Assembly (NCBI GenBank): GCA_020635955.1
Contig: JACJYW010000007.1
Location: 248,001 to 312,000, forward strand
Source of the DNA: Crocinitomicaceae bacterium
GTDB lineage: Bacteria; Bacteroidota; Bacteroidia; Flavobacteriales_D; Crocinitomicaceae
Direction: 5' to 3'
DNA: 64,000 nucleotides
The position numbers and the translations under genes are program-made. The notes under the pieces are model-generated. The model was not told the DNA's origin. It saw only the letters and a program-made list of their open reading frames with translations, and searched no databases. Shown here piece by piece: positions 42,068 through 50,902 of this stretch (position 1 is the stretch's first letter; the number at the start of each line of letters is the position of its first letter).

Positions 42068-43210
42068 TCAATACCTGGCAAGAGATGTATCAATCTTATC
42101 CGCCCACTCAAGGATTCCGCCATTCAAATTATATATATTCTCCATCCCTTTAACTTCAGTCAAAAGTTCAACCACTTCGGCACTTCTCTTTCCAGAACGG
42201 CAAAAGAACACTACTTTCTTATTTTTAGGAATATCATTGATATGATCCAGAATCTGCTTTTGTGGGATCTTAATACTTGGTAGATCTGCAATATCTGCTT
42301 CGTAAGGCTCTCGAACATCAATTAGTTGGTAATCTTCCTTTTCATCCATCATCTTCTTTAGTTCCTGAACAGATAGATGTTTCACATTTTTAATCAATTT
42401 CACATCTTCCCAGCCACAGAAATTTTCATAATCTATCAACTCTTTTACCTCAGATTGATTAACATTCTTAGAAATGGCAACGGTTCTGTTTTCAAAAGTC
42501 AGTGCATCTAACAAAAACAATCTACCACTGAGTACCTCCCCTATCCCCGTAAAAATCTTGATCACTTCATTGGCCTGAATGGTTCCGATCATACCCGGTA
42601 AAACGCCAATTACACCTCCCTCAGCACAAGAAGGAACCTGATCAGTTGGAGGAGGATCAGGAAACAGATCTCTGTAATTAGGACCCAATTCACCATGTTT
42701 GTTTAGATAATTAAAAACAGAAACCTGTCCTTCAAAGCGATAAATGGCACCATATACATAAGGAATCCTCAATATGACTGCAAGGTCGTTCAGGAGATAT
42801 CGTGTGGGGAAATTGTCAGATCCATCAATGATAAGATCATATCCTTCAGCTATTGATCTGGCATTTTTAGAAGTAATCCTTTCACTGAACAACTTCAAAT
42901 GAACGTATGGATTAAGGTCGGATAATTTTTCGGCAATAACTTCTGTTTTTTTCCTACCCAGATCTTTCTCACCAAAAAGTACCTGTCTTTGAAGATTAGA
43001 AATTGAAACTATGTCGTCATCAACTATTCCAATTGTTCCAACTCCAGCCGCAACGAGATACTGAAGGACCGGAGTTCCTAATCCACCTGCACCAACTACC
43101 AATACTTTAGCGCGTTTAAGTCTTTTCTGTCCTTCAAGATTAAATTCAGGTAAGATTAGATGACGGCTGTAACGCTCGTATTCGTTTTTTGAAAAAGTAG
43201 TATTTGACAT
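42068..43210 (-). CDS. HesA/MoeB/ThiF adenylyltransferase fused to rhodanese
   Basis: This 380-residue protein has an E1-like domain (about residues 8-250) with VLVVGAGGLGTPVLQYL, NLQRQVLFGEKDLGRKK and DGSDNFPTRYLLND, followed by a rhodanese domain (about 280-378) with the active-site Cys in KVVFFCRSGKRSAE. It would adenylate the C-terminus of a small sulphur carrier and pass sulphur to it, for molybdopterin or thiamin synthesis. The four zinc-binding Cys of E. coli MoeB and ThiF are not all present: only SCAEGG and NFCGW remain in the first domain. The carrier protein gene is not in the window. Confidence 0.9.
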   Translation of the reverse strand: MSNTTFSKNEYERYSRHLILPEFNLEGQKRLKRAKVLVVGAGGLGTPVLQYLVAAGVGTIGIVDDDIVSISNLQRQVLFGEKDLGRKKTEVIAEKLSDLNPYVHLKLFSERITSKNARSIAEGYDLIIDGSDNFPTRYLLNDLAVILRIPYVYGAIYRFEGQVSVFNYLNKHGELGPNYRDLFPDPPPTDQVPSCAEGGVIGVLPGMIGTIQANEVIKIFTGIGEVLSGRLFLLDALTFENRTVAISKNVNQSEVKELIDYENFCGWEDVKLIKNVKHLSVQELKKMMDEKEDYQLIDVREPYEADIADLPSIKIPQKQILDHINDIPKNKKVVFFCRSGKRSAEVVELLTEVKGMENIYNLNGGILEWADKIDTSLARY

Positions 43211-43252
43211 TTGTTAAAGTTACATCAAAAGAGAATAAACAACTCAAGTCAA

Positions 43253-44395
43253 TTACCAGGGAAAAGGATTAGAATACCATGGATCAATTATCAATTCCCA
43301 ATCAGTAAGTGTTCTTAAGAATGCAATCAACGCCTCTTTTTCATGATCACTCATATTAAAATCAATTGGCGGACCGCCTGTATTCATATCTGAAGTTAAT
43401 CGATCATCCAAATAAGCATGTGGTTGAATATTGCCGTCATAGAAATTAAGAATTTGAATTAACGTGGTAAATCTTCCATCATGCATATATGGAGCGGTTA
43501 ATTCCACATTACGTAATGACACTGTTTTAAATAACCCCATATCTTCAGGATTACCAGTTATCACTCCTATGCCCTGATCAGCATAATTAATATCCAATCC
43601 ATTAATTTCATTTGATGTACCTCCAAAATTTTGTGAGATATGGCAATTATTACATCTGAATTGACCACTAAAAAATAATTCCCTTCCTTCATTTTCAAGG
43701 GTACTGAAATTTGAAAAATCTACTGGAACACCTTTGTCATATTTAGTTCGATATGAACGAATGGAACGTACAAATTGGCCCAACGCATCCCTAATATAAT
43801 CAGCAGTAATAACAGAGTCTCCGAAAGCATCAAAGAAAAGTTTCGGATAATAAGTCAAAGCCGATAATTTGTTCGTGAGAACATTCAGATCCATGCCCAT
43901 TTCTATTGTATCCTGAATTGGCATCAGCACCTGATCTTCGATTGTATTGGCACGTTCATCCCAAAAGAAATCTCGTTGATATTCCAGATTTACCAAATGC
44001 ATAGAATTTCGTTTCGTATGACCACCGTTAAATCCAGCACTAAATTGTTGTCCGTCTGAAAAAGCCTTGTCTTGATGGTGACAGCTTGCACAAGAGATCG
44101 TATTATTTGCTGATAGATTTTTATCATAGAATAGTACTCGTCCCAAAGTCGCTCCTTCGTTTGTAATTGGATTACCAGAATTAAAGTTGATCAACAAGTT
44201 CAATAAAGGGTCATTTTGAAAATGATCAGGAAAGGTGATAGATTCGTAATCAAATAATTGATCAGGTAGATCAGGTACATATAAAGCAACTGAATCAATG
44301 GGCTCATCTAAAGGAGAAATTACAGGATCTTTTCGACAAGAGCTTAAGGTGAATCCCAAAATTAATATGACCAGAATTACCCGATTGAACAACAT
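43253..44395 (-). CDS. di-heme cytochrome c peroxidase/MauG family lipoprotein
   Basis: This 380-residue protein has a lipoprotein signal ending FTLSSCRKD. Two haem-binding CxxCH sites are present: ISCASCHHQDKAFSDG in the first domain and FRCNNCHISQNFGG in the second. Further family elements are GRVLFYDKNLSANN, GGHTKRNSMHLVNL and TAPYMHDGRFTTLIQILNFY. It would reduce hydrogen peroxide at the periplasmic side, or modify a protein as MauG does. It lies between the MoeB-like and NifU genes. Confidence 0.92.
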   Translation of the reverse strand: MLFNRVILVILILGFTLSSCRKDPVISPLDEPIDSVALYVPDLPDQLFDYESITFPDHFQNDPLLNLLINFNSGNPITNEGATLGRVLFYDKNLSANNTISCASCHHQDKAFSDGQQFSAGFNGGHTKRNSMHLVNLEYQRDFFWDERANTIEDQVLMPIQDTIEMGMDLNVLTNKLSALTYYPKLFFDAFGDSVITADYIRDALGQFVRSIRSYRTKYDKGVPVDFSNFSTLENEGRELFFSGQFRCNNCHISQNFGGTSNEINGLDINYADQGIGVITGNPEDMGLFKTVSLRNVELTAPYMHDGRFTTLIQILNFYDGNIQPHAYLDDRLTSDMNTGGPPIDFNMSDHEKEALIAFLRTLTDWELIIDPWYSNPFPW

Positions 44396-44431
44396 ACGAA
44401 CAAGGTATGAATTCTTGTAAAATTGAGAAAA

Positions 44432-44656
44432 CTAAACTGATTCTACAGCCTCTATTTCAGGAATGGCATTTCTAATGGCTTCTTCAATTCCTGCCTTTAG
44501 TGTAGAAGCTTGCATAGAACAAGACTCGCAAGCGCCAACTAGTCTAACTTTAACAACTTTATCAACGATAGCAACGAACTCAACATCACCTCCATCTCTT
44601 TGTAGAAATGGGCGAATTGAATTCAATGCAATTTCGATTTTTTCTTCTGTGATCAT
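44432..44656 (-). CDS. NifU C-terminal domain iron-sulphur protein
   Basis: This 74-residue protein is a stand-alone NifU-like domain that carries a [4Fe-4S] cluster between subunits. Its CxxC (Cys43, Cys46) is in GACESCSMQASTLKAGIE. FLQRDGGDVEFVAI is also diagnostic. In Bacteroidota it normally accompanies mrp/apbC. Here mrp is also on the minus strand upstream, but a plus-strand lipoprotein gene lies between them. A -7 element is at 44679-44686. Confidence 0.93.
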   Translation of the reverse strand: MITEEKIEIALNSIRPFLQRDGGDVEFVAIVDKVVKVRLVGACESCSMQASTLKAGIEEAIRNAIPEIEAVESV

Positions 44657-44678
44657 ACTGTCACTTTCAGTGCTGTGA

Positions 44679-44686
44679 CAAATTTA
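44679..44686 (-). promoter_or_regulatory. putative -7 element of the nifU-like gene
   Basis: The minus strand reads TAAATTTG 22 bases before the start. The element supports separate transcription from mrp. The -33 sequence is not clear. Confidence 0.4.
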
Positions 44687-44703
44687 AGAACAAATCGGAT
44701 AAA

Positions 44704-44734
44704 TTGACTTAATAAGCTGAAACATCTATATTTG
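44704..44734 (+). promoter_or_regulatory. strong promoter of the DCGG-motif lipoprotein gene
   Basis: TTG at 44704-44706 and TATATTTG at 44727-44734 are 20 bases apart, the ideal Bacteroidota layout, and end 20 bases before the ATG. It faces away from the nifU -7 element, giving a compact divergent promoter region. Confidence 0.7.
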
Positions 44735-44754
44735 AGACATTAATTACCCAAATT

Positions 44755-45336
44755 ATGAAAAAGTATATTCAGTTTTTTTTAGTTAGAATGTCCTTTGCTA
44801 TTCTATTTTCGTGTAATAACGGAACATGTGTGGACGGCATTCAAAATCAAAATGAAACAGGAATCGATTGTGGAGGACCTTGTCCAATATGCGAAACCTG
44901 TGATGATGGTATTAAAAACCAAGATGAAATTGAAATAGATTGTGGAGGAGTTTGTAATCCATGTGACATCTATTATCCGCAACAGGGCACATACGGACTT
45001 AATATTTTACATGCAGATTCAAATATGACCTTGTATGATGAGATCTATTCGTTCAGAGCTGAAATTCCTGAAGGTAGCACTCTTAAACTTGAATTACTCA
45101 ACAACTATGGTCAACAATGGTTGTATGCGGTGTCCAATAACACTGGGTGGGTGATTTCTGTATATGACTCTGGAACTCAAACTCAGACGTTTGAAAGTGA
45201 TGGAAGCGCTATAGCAGATGTTTATATTTCACTTCATTTACTGACAGGAAATACCGGTCCATGCTCATTTACAATTAACTACTATGAAAATGGAACATCA
45301 ATTACGAAAAGTAAGGTCATCTATTGGGCTTCTTAG
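44755..45336 (+). CDS. lipoprotein with two DCGG Cys-rich repeats
   Basis: This 193-residue protein has a lipoprotein signal ending AILFSC. The mature N-terminus has two copies of a 25-residue motif: DGIQNQNETGIDCGGPCPIC, then DGIKNQDEIEIDCGGVCNPC. This DGIxNQxExxIDCGGxCxxC unit recurs in secreted Bacteroidota proteins. The rest is beta-rich and Gly/Asn-rich, of unknown fold. It has its own strong promoter and lies between nifU and mrp on the opposite strand, so it looks like a later insertion into that pair. Confidence 0.8.
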   Translation: MKKYIQFFLVRMSFAILFSCNNGTCVDGIQNQNETGIDCGGPCPICETCDDGIKNQDEIEIDCGGVCNPCDIYYPQQGTYGLNILHADSNMTLYDEIYSFRAEIPEGSTLKLELLNNYGQQWLYAVSNNTGWVISVYDSGTQTQTFESDGSAIADVYISLHLLTGNTGPCSFTINYYENGTSITKSKVIYWAS

Positions 45337-45345
45337 GATGTCAGT

Positions 45346-46407
45346 TTAAACCAACACCTTTAAAGAAGTCACAAACTTTTTGACAAATTCATCAAAAATT
45401 TGCTGTGTAGCTGTATTATCCTGTAAAACAGCAGGTCTACCCACATCACCCGATTCTCTTACTGATTGAATTAACGGTATCTGAGCTAACAAAGGAACAT
45501 TCATGGTTTCAGATAGCATTTTAGCTCCATCCTTACCGAAAATATAGTACTTGTTATCAGGTAATTCTTCTGGTGTAAACCAGGCCATATTCTCTACGAT
45601 TCCCAACACCGGAACTTTCAACGAATCCATTCTGAACATGTTGATCCCTTTTCGGGCATCTGCTAAAGCTACTTCTTGTGGAGTACTTACCACAACTGCT
45701 CCTGTTAAAGGAACATTCTGCACCAAAGTTAAATGCACGTCACCAGTTCCCGGAGGTAGATCAACGATCATATAATCCAGATCGCCCCAATCAGCATCTT
45801 TGAACATTTGATTCAAGGCCTTTGTAGCCATTGGACCTCTCCAAACGACAGCTTGTTCAGGATCAGCAAAGAAACCAATGGACAATATTTTTACACCATA
45901 GGATTCAATAGGCTGAATTAAGGTTTTACCATCTTTTTCAATTCCCTGAGGACGTTGGCCTACCACATCAAACATGGTTGGCATGGAAGGGCCATAGATA
46001 TCTGCATCTACTAAACCTACTTTATAACCTAACTTTGCTAGACCAGCTGCAAGATTTGCAGTAATGGTAGATTTACCCACTCCTCCTTTACCAGAAGCTA
46101 CGGCAATAATATTTTTAACGTTGGATAAAACAGAACGCACTTCAGGTTCCTTATCCTTTGGAAGGGGTTGCAAAGAGATCTCTGCTTCAATATCTTTCCC
46201 AAAAGCACGCTCCAACTGAAACTCTAATGCTTCAGTCATTCGTTTTTTAGCGTGCATAGCAGGATTATAGATCTTTACATTGAACTTGATCTTGTTACCA
46301 TCAATTTCAATGTTATCCACCAGATCAAGGGTAATAATATCCTTCTTTAGATCCGGCTCTATTACTTTTCTTAGCGCCTCTTTAACCGCGTCTACTGTTA
46401 TCTCCAA
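45346..46407 (-). CDS. apbC: Mrp/ApbC iron-sulphur cluster carrier ATPase
   Basis: This 353-residue protein has an N-terminal DUF59/MIP18 domain (residues 1-90, LRKVIEPDLKKDIITLDLVD) and a ParA-type NTPase with the deviant Walker A ASGKGGVGKSTITANLA. VDADIYGPSMP, WGDLDYMIVDLPPGTGD and GIVENMAWFTPEE follow. It binds and transfers iron-sulphur clusters. The usual CxxC in the C-terminal region of Mrp (normally in ENMSxFxCPxC) is replaced here by WFTPEELPDNKYY, so cluster binding may differ, as in several Bacteroidota homologues. Confidence 0.93.
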   Translation of the reverse strand: MEITVDAVKEALRKVIEPDLKKDIITLDLVDNIEIDGNKIKFNVKIYNPAMHAKKRMTEALEFQLERAFGKDIEAEISLQPLPKDKEPEVRSVLSNVKNIIAVASGKGGVGKSTITANLAAGLAKLGYKVGLVDADIYGPSMPTMFDVVGQRPQGIEKDGKTLIQPIESYGVKILSIGFFADPEQAVVWRGPMATKALNQMFKDADWGDLDYMIVDLPPGTGDVHLTLVQNVPLTGAVVVSTPQEVALADARKGINMFRMDSLKVPVLGIVENMAWFTPEELPDNKYYIFGKDGAKMLSETMNVPLLAQIPLIQSVRESGDVGRPAVLQDNTATQQIFDEFVKKFVTSLKVLV

Positions 46408-46495
46408 ATGAATTCTTTTTTATTAATAAATATTCATGCCGATTTAAGTTTGGCTTTATTTCATCAGAAATAAATTGACAAACATTTATCGGCAC

Positions 46496-47266
46496 TTATT
46501 TCTTTTTAAATGCGTTGATCGCGTTCTTCGTAAAATCTGACAATACCAATTCACCTGAAATGGAAGCTCTTACTTTTAACAAGTTATCCCATCTTTCTGT
46601 TCCTTCCCAGAAAATTCTTTTCAGTTTAGCCATAGCTTCGGGATTCGAATTGGCTAATTTTTCAGCTAATGTTTGGATAGCAGCATCCATTTCTTCAGCT
46701 GTTTCATGAACTTCCATGTACAATCCCTTTTCTCTTGCCCAATCGGCAGACAAAAATTCGGTAGCATTGATGGTCATGTGTGAAAAAGCAGATAATCCCA
46801 CTTTTCTCTCTACAGCCGGTCCAACCACAAAGGGTCCGATACCTACAGCCAATTCAGAAAGTTTAACTGCTGAATGTTTTGTTGCAAAACAGTAATCAAC
46901 TGCAGATGCGATTCCAACTCCTCCACCAACAGCTTTTCCCTGCACTCTGCCGATTACCAGTTTAGGACATTTTCTAATGGCATTGATCACATTAGCAAAA
47001 CCGGAAAAGAATTGTAATCCCGTTTTTTCATCATTGATGGCCACTAACTCATCAAAAGAAGCTCCTCCACAAAATGCCTTTTCACCATCTGATTTTAGGA
47101 CAATGACTTTTACCTCATTTTGTGCGCCCACATCAGTTATGGTTTTTTGCAATTTATCCAGGATCTTTCCGGGTAATGAATTACTTAAAGGATGTCCAAA
47201 TTCAATGGTTGCAATTCCTTTGTCATCTATGTTGAACTTAACGTGTCCTTGATTTACTGCACTCAT
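46496..47266 (-). CDS. enoyl-CoA hydratase/isomerase family protein
   Basis: This 256-residue crotonase-fold protein contains GEKAFCGGASFDEL and the oxyanion-hole region IGRVQGKAVGGGVGIASAVD. A longer frame from 47302 would read through the intergenic repeat; the ATG at 47266 starts MSAVNQGHVKFNID and was preferred. It lies just downstream of paaZ, so it may be the PaaF/PaaG-like hydratase-isomerase of phenylacetate degradation. The catalytic acid typical of hydratases is not obvious, so an isomerase role is possible. Confidence 0.85.
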   Translation of the reverse strand: MSAVNQGHVKFNIDDKGIATIEFGHPLSNSLPGKILDKLQKTITDVGAQNEVKVIVLKSDGEKAFCGGASFDELVAINDEKTGLQFFSGFANVINAIRKCPKLVIGRVQGKAVGGGVGIASAVDYCFATKHSAVKLSELAVGIGPFVVGPAVERKVGLSAFSHMTINATEFLSADWAREKGLYMEVHETAEEMDAAIQTLAEKLANSNPEAMAKLKRIFWEGTERWDNLLKVRASISGELVLSDFTKNAINAFKKK

Positions 47267-47282
47267 GCTTTTTAGATTTACA

Positions 47283-47332
47283 GAGCACAGATCACGGAGC
47301 ACAGACTTATCTGTGTTCTGTGTTCTGTGTTC
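47283..47332. repeat. inverted repeat of GTGTTCT-type words between paaZ and hydratase genes
   Basis: The arm at 47283-47304 and the arm at 47311-47332 pair at 18 of 22 positions around a six-base loop. Each arm is itself a three-fold stutter: CTGTGTT repeated in the second arm, and GAGCACAG/CACGGAGCACAG in the first. The element fills the 69-base gap within a minus-strand operon. Confidence 0.75.
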
Positions 47333-47335
47333 TTA

Positions 47336-49387
47336 TTATTTTGATTGATCTAATTTCTTTACCATTGTCAGAATAGTCGCAACTCCAATAGTATCTCCTG
47401 TTTCATCATACATATCTACCAGGAATTTTACTATACCTTTTGCTACATCCGCATCATTCTTTTTCTCCTGATCTATCTTCTCCTTAACCGTAAATCGAAC
47501 TGCCATTGTTGTTCCGATATAAACCGGCTTAGTGAATCTACATTCATCAATTCCGTAATTCAATAAAACCGGTCCTTTTTTAGGATCTACAAACAATCCG
47601 GCAGCTTTTGATAAAACGAAATATCCATGTGCTACTCTTTGTTCAAACATGGTTCCTTCTAACGAAGTAGCATCCACATGGGCATAGAAGTTATCTCCTG
47701 ATACATTAGCAAAATTCACAATATCCGCCTCAGTAACGGTATGTTTATGCGTGAATACGGTATCGCCTACTTTCAATTCTTCAAAATGTTGTCTGAACAC
47801 GTGCGGATTAGCTTCCGGTTGATCAGCTCCATACTGGAATTGTTGTGTAATTGCTGTTATTGTTTGCGGATGTCCTTGAATAGCGGTTCTTTGCAAATAG
47901 TGTTTAACTCCACGAACACCTCCCATTTCTTCACCTCCTCCGGCTCTACCAGGGCCACCATGCGTCAACAAAGGCATTGGCGAACCATGTCCGGTTGATT
48001 CGGCTGCACAACGGTGATTCAAAACGTGAATACGTCCATGCATATGAGCCGCTTCAACGGTAAACTCTGTAGCAATTTGATCATCTGAAGTAATGATAGA
48101 TGAAACCAATGAACCTTTTCCTAAGTTCGCTATTTTCACCGCATCCTCCAGATCCTTATAAGGCATAATGGTTGAAACCGGACCAAAGCACTCAATTTCG
48201 TGAACACCCGTTTTGTTATGAGGATCATCATTCAGGAAGACAATCGGAGACATAAATGCACCTTTATTCTTATCAGCTCCTACCACATCAAAATCATCCA
48301 GATCACCAATCACTATATTTTGCTCTTTCTGCAACAATTCTATATTGGTACGAACTCTTTCAACTTGCAATTTAGTGGCTAATGATCCCATTCTTACAGA
48401 TGGATCAGACGGATCACCTACTACGTTTTTTGACAATCTAGACGCCAGTGCATTTTGAACTTCGCCAACTAGATCTTCAGGAACAATAATTCTTCGAACG
48501 GCCGTACATTTTTGACCTGCTTTTACCGTGATCTCACGTTGGATCTCTTTGATGAAAATGTCAAAATCTACTGTTCCAGGAACTGCATCTTTCCCTAATA
48601 CTGCCGCATTCAAAGAGTCAGCTTCCATGTTAAAGCTTACTGAATTCTCAACAATATGAGGCAAAGACTTTAATTTTCTACCTGTTGCTGCAGACCCCGT
48701 GAATGTCACCGTATCTTCAGTTCGGGCATAATCAACCACACCTCTTCCCAAACCACAAACCAGCTGCAATGAACCTTCAGGCAAGATCTTAGAATCTATA
48801 ATATCTCTTACCATCACTTCAGTTAAGAAGCAAGTATATTCTGATGGCTTTACAATAGCAGGAACACCAGCTAATAAATTCACAGCAATCTTTTCTAACA
48901 TCCCCCAAATAGGAAAGTTGAAGGCATTAATATGTATAGCAACCCCTCTTTTAGGAACCATGATGTGATGCCCAATGAATGATCCGCCTTTAGACAAAGG
49001 AACAGCTGATCCATCAACATGATAAGGAAGATCAGGGAATTGTCTTCTAAGAGATGCATTGGCAAAGAGGTTACCAATTCCACCTTCAATGTCAATCCAT
49101 GAATCGACTCTTGTAGCACCAGTCCAGGCAGACACCTGGTAATATTTATTCTTGTTCTTCAATAGAAAGGTTGCCAGATCCTTCAACATTAAACCTCTTT
49201 GGGTAAAGGTCATTTTTCGAAGAGCGGCTCCACCTTTTTCCTTGGCATAATCCATCATTCCGGCATAATCTAATCCGGCAGATGAACAAGTTCCTATCTG
49301 TTCACCGGTAATGGCATTAAATAATTCTGTTTCTACTCCTTCTCCACTGATCCACTCACCTTTAGCATAATTTTGATAATTCGTCAT
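47336..49387 (-). CDS. paaZ: bifunctional aldehyde dehydrogenase/enoyl-CoA hydratase PaaZ
   Basis: This 683-residue protein fuses an aldehyde dehydrogenase (about residues 1-520) to a MaoC hot-dog hydratase (about 535-680). The dehydrogenase shows HINAFNFPIWGMLEK, TFTGSAATGRKL and the catalytic Cys in AGQKCTAVRRIIV. The hydratase has FANVSGDNFYAHVD with the Asp-x4-His pair. PaaZ opens the oxepin-CoA ring in phenylacetate degradation and oxidises the aldehyde formed. Of the other paa genes, only the hydratase-like gene next door is here; the monooxygenase genes paaABCDE are not in the window. Confidence 0.95.
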   Translation of the reverse strand: MTNYQNYAKGEWISGEGVETELFNAITGEQIGTCSSAGLDYAGMMDYAKEKGGAALRKMTFTQRGLMLKDLATFLLKNKNKYYQVSAWTGATRVDSWIDIEGGIGNLFANASLRRQFPDLPYHVDGSAVPLSKGGSFIGHHIMVPKRGVAIHINAFNFPIWGMLEKIAVNLLAGVPAIVKPSEYTCFLTEVMVRDIIDSKILPEGSLQLVCGLGRGVVDYARTEDTVTFTGSAATGRKLKSLPHIVENSVSFNMEADSLNAAVLGKDAVPGTVDFDIFIKEIQREITVKAGQKCTAVRRIIVPEDLVGEVQNALASRLSKNVVGDPSDPSVRMGSLATKLQVERVRTNIELLQKEQNIVIGDLDDFDVVGADKNKGAFMSPIVFLNDDPHNKTGVHEIECFGPVSTIMPYKDLEDAVKIANLGKGSLVSSIITSDDQIATEFTVEAAHMHGRIHVLNHRCAAESTGHGSPMPLLTHGGPGRAGGGEEMGGVRGVKHYLQRTAIQGHPQTITAITQQFQYGADQPEANPHVFRQHFEELKVGDTVFTHKHTVTEADIVNFANVSGDNFYAHVDATSLEGTMFEQRVAHGYFVLSKAAGLFVDPKKGPVLLNYGIDECRFTKPVYIGTTMAVRFTVKEKIDQEKKNDADVAKGIVKFLVDMYDETGDTIGVATILTMVKKLDQSK

Positions 49388-49401
49388 TGTGAATGTTTGG
49401 T

Positions 49402-50373
49402 TTATGCGATTGCTTGAATAATTTCTGTTAGAACTGCTGTAACGTCTCTTCCTGATTTTCTGATCTGTTGAGGAACGATTGAAGCTTCAGAGAAACCAGG
49501 TGTTGTGTTTACTTCGATCAAAAAAGCTTTCCCTTCTTTGGTAACCATGTAATCTATTCGAGCAAATCCTCTTAATCCTATTCTGCGATAAATATTTTTG
49601 GTTGTATCCTGGATCAATTTTGTCCATTCATCAGGTATTTCAGCAGGAGTCACTTCACTTGATTCACCTGCATATTTTGCATTGTAATCAAAGAATTCAT
49701 TATTTGAAATGATCTCAGTTGGAGGCAATGGAATTACATTTTTACCATCTGAATAAATACCGCAAGTAATCTCTCTTCCTTCAATGAATGATTCTATCAC
49801 CACTTCATTTCCTTCTCCAAAAGCCTTTGCAATAGCATCCGGCATTTCCATTAGCGTTTTCACTTTAGAAACACCATACGAAGATCCGCCATCATTTGGT
49901 TTAACGAAGCATGGAAATCCTAATTCATCCGCAATTTCAATTGGATTTGGAGTTTCTCCTTTTCTGATAAGAATAGCTTTAGCAGTATTAATTCCAAAAG
50001 CCCTCATAAAACTGTTACAAGCCCATTTATTGAAAGTTAAGGCAGATGCAAATACATTTGAATTAGTATAAGGCAATCCTATCATGTCAAAATATGCCTG
50101 AAGTGTACCATCCTCACCTGGAGTTCCATGTATAGTAATGAAAGCAACATCAAATGAAATCACCTCTTCATCCAATAAAAAAGTGAACTTATTTTTATCG
50201 ATTGGGAAAACACCTCCTTGATGATGAACGTGCCAACTATTTTTGGTTATCTCTACTAGATAAGGTTGAAAAAGGTCTCTATCTAGATTTTCATAGATCA
50301 CGCCCCCACTCTTTTGAGAGATGTTCGCTTCAGAGGAATAACCTCCATAAATTACGGCAACTTTTCTTTTCAT
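49402..50373 (-). CDS. ddl: D-alanine--D-alanine ligase
   Basis: This 323-residue ATP-grasp ligase joins two D-alanines for peptidoglycan. It has the N-terminal VAVIYGGYSSEANISQKSG, the substrate loop ITIHGTPGEDGTLQAYFD, PCFVKPNDGGSSYGVSKV for ATP binding, and the C-terminal GFARIDYMVTKEGKAFLIEV and NTTPGFSEASIVPQQ. The length is normal. It is flanked on the same strand by a LEA-2-like gene six bases upstream and paaZ 14 bases downstream. Confidence 0.96.
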   Translation of the reverse strand: MKRKVAVIYGGYSSEANISQKSGGVIYENLDRDLFQPYLVEITKNSWHVHHQGGVFPIDKNKFTFLLDEEVISFDVAFITIHGTPGEDGTLQAYFDMIGLPYTNSNVFASALTFNKWACNSFMRAFGINTAKAILIRKGETPNPIEIADELGFPCFVKPNDGGSSYGVSKVKTLMEMPDAIAKAFGEGNEVVIESFIEGREITCGIYSDGKNVIPLPPTEIISNNEFFDYNAKYAGESSEVTPAEIPDEWTKLIQDTTKNIYRRIGLRGFARIDYMVTKEGKAFLIEVNTTPGFSEASIVPQQIRKSGRDVTAVLTEIIQAIA

Positions 50374-50379
50374 AAGTAC

Positions 50380-50901
50380 TTAGAAAAAGGACATGAATTC
50401 TTCGTTCGACATTTTGTAGGTGTAGTCAACCGGCCATTTTTTCTTGAAAACAGCAATTCCGGCTTTCAATTTCCCCGATATGTTGAAATCTATTCCGGCC
50501 CCGGTTAACAATCCCCAAATACCTGAAAAGGCACTTTTCACAAAATTGCTGGCATCACCTACCATCATAAATGGATAATTCGCTTCAGATTTCTTTTTGA
50601 TCTTGATCTTCTCTTCGATTCTCACCCATCCACAATCCTGATCTGCAATTTTTAGAAATAGGGAAGACGGCTTGATAACGATCGTTAATTTGTTTGGGTT
50701 TTCGATCACATAATCAAATCCGATATATACTTTTCCATTCTTTCGTTCGACTGAAAAATTTTCCATGCCTTTGAAGATCAAATCTTCAAATTCAGCTTCA
50801 GTTGGGGCTAATTGCTCATCTGCCATATCTTCGCTTTGATCATCAGAAGCAAAAAGCGAAAAAGACAGAAAAAATAACAGGTTAAGGGCTAGAAATTTCA
50901 T
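50380..50901 (-). CDS. secreted LEA type 2/WHy-like protein
   Basis: This 173-residue protein has a signal peptide ending SLFAS and an acidic mature N-terminus. The core FDYVIENPNKLTIVIKPSSL with the following DQDCGWVRIEEKIKI and NFPFMMVGDA-like segments matches the LEA14/WHy beta-sandwich, in which the NPN motif is conserved. Such domains are linked to stress and membrane-associated functions. The C-terminus (MSNEEFMSFF) is typical of short Bacteroidota members. It begins one base after the M20 stop, implying cotranscription. Confidence 0.6.
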   Translation of the reverse strand: MKFLALNLLFFLSFSLFASDDQSEDMADEQLAPTEAEFEDLIFKGMENFSVERKNGKVYIGFDYVIENPNKLTIVIKPSSLFLKIADQDCGWVRIEEKIKIKKKSEANYPFMMVGDASNFVKSAFSGIWGLLTGAGIDFNISGKLKAGIAVFKKKWPVDYTYKMSNEEFMSFF

Positions 50902-50902
50902 T

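Noticed and set aside
47267..47302. Longer N-terminus of the enoyl-CoA hydratase
   Set aside because: The extra codons are made from the intergenic hairpin repeat, so the internal ATG is preferred.
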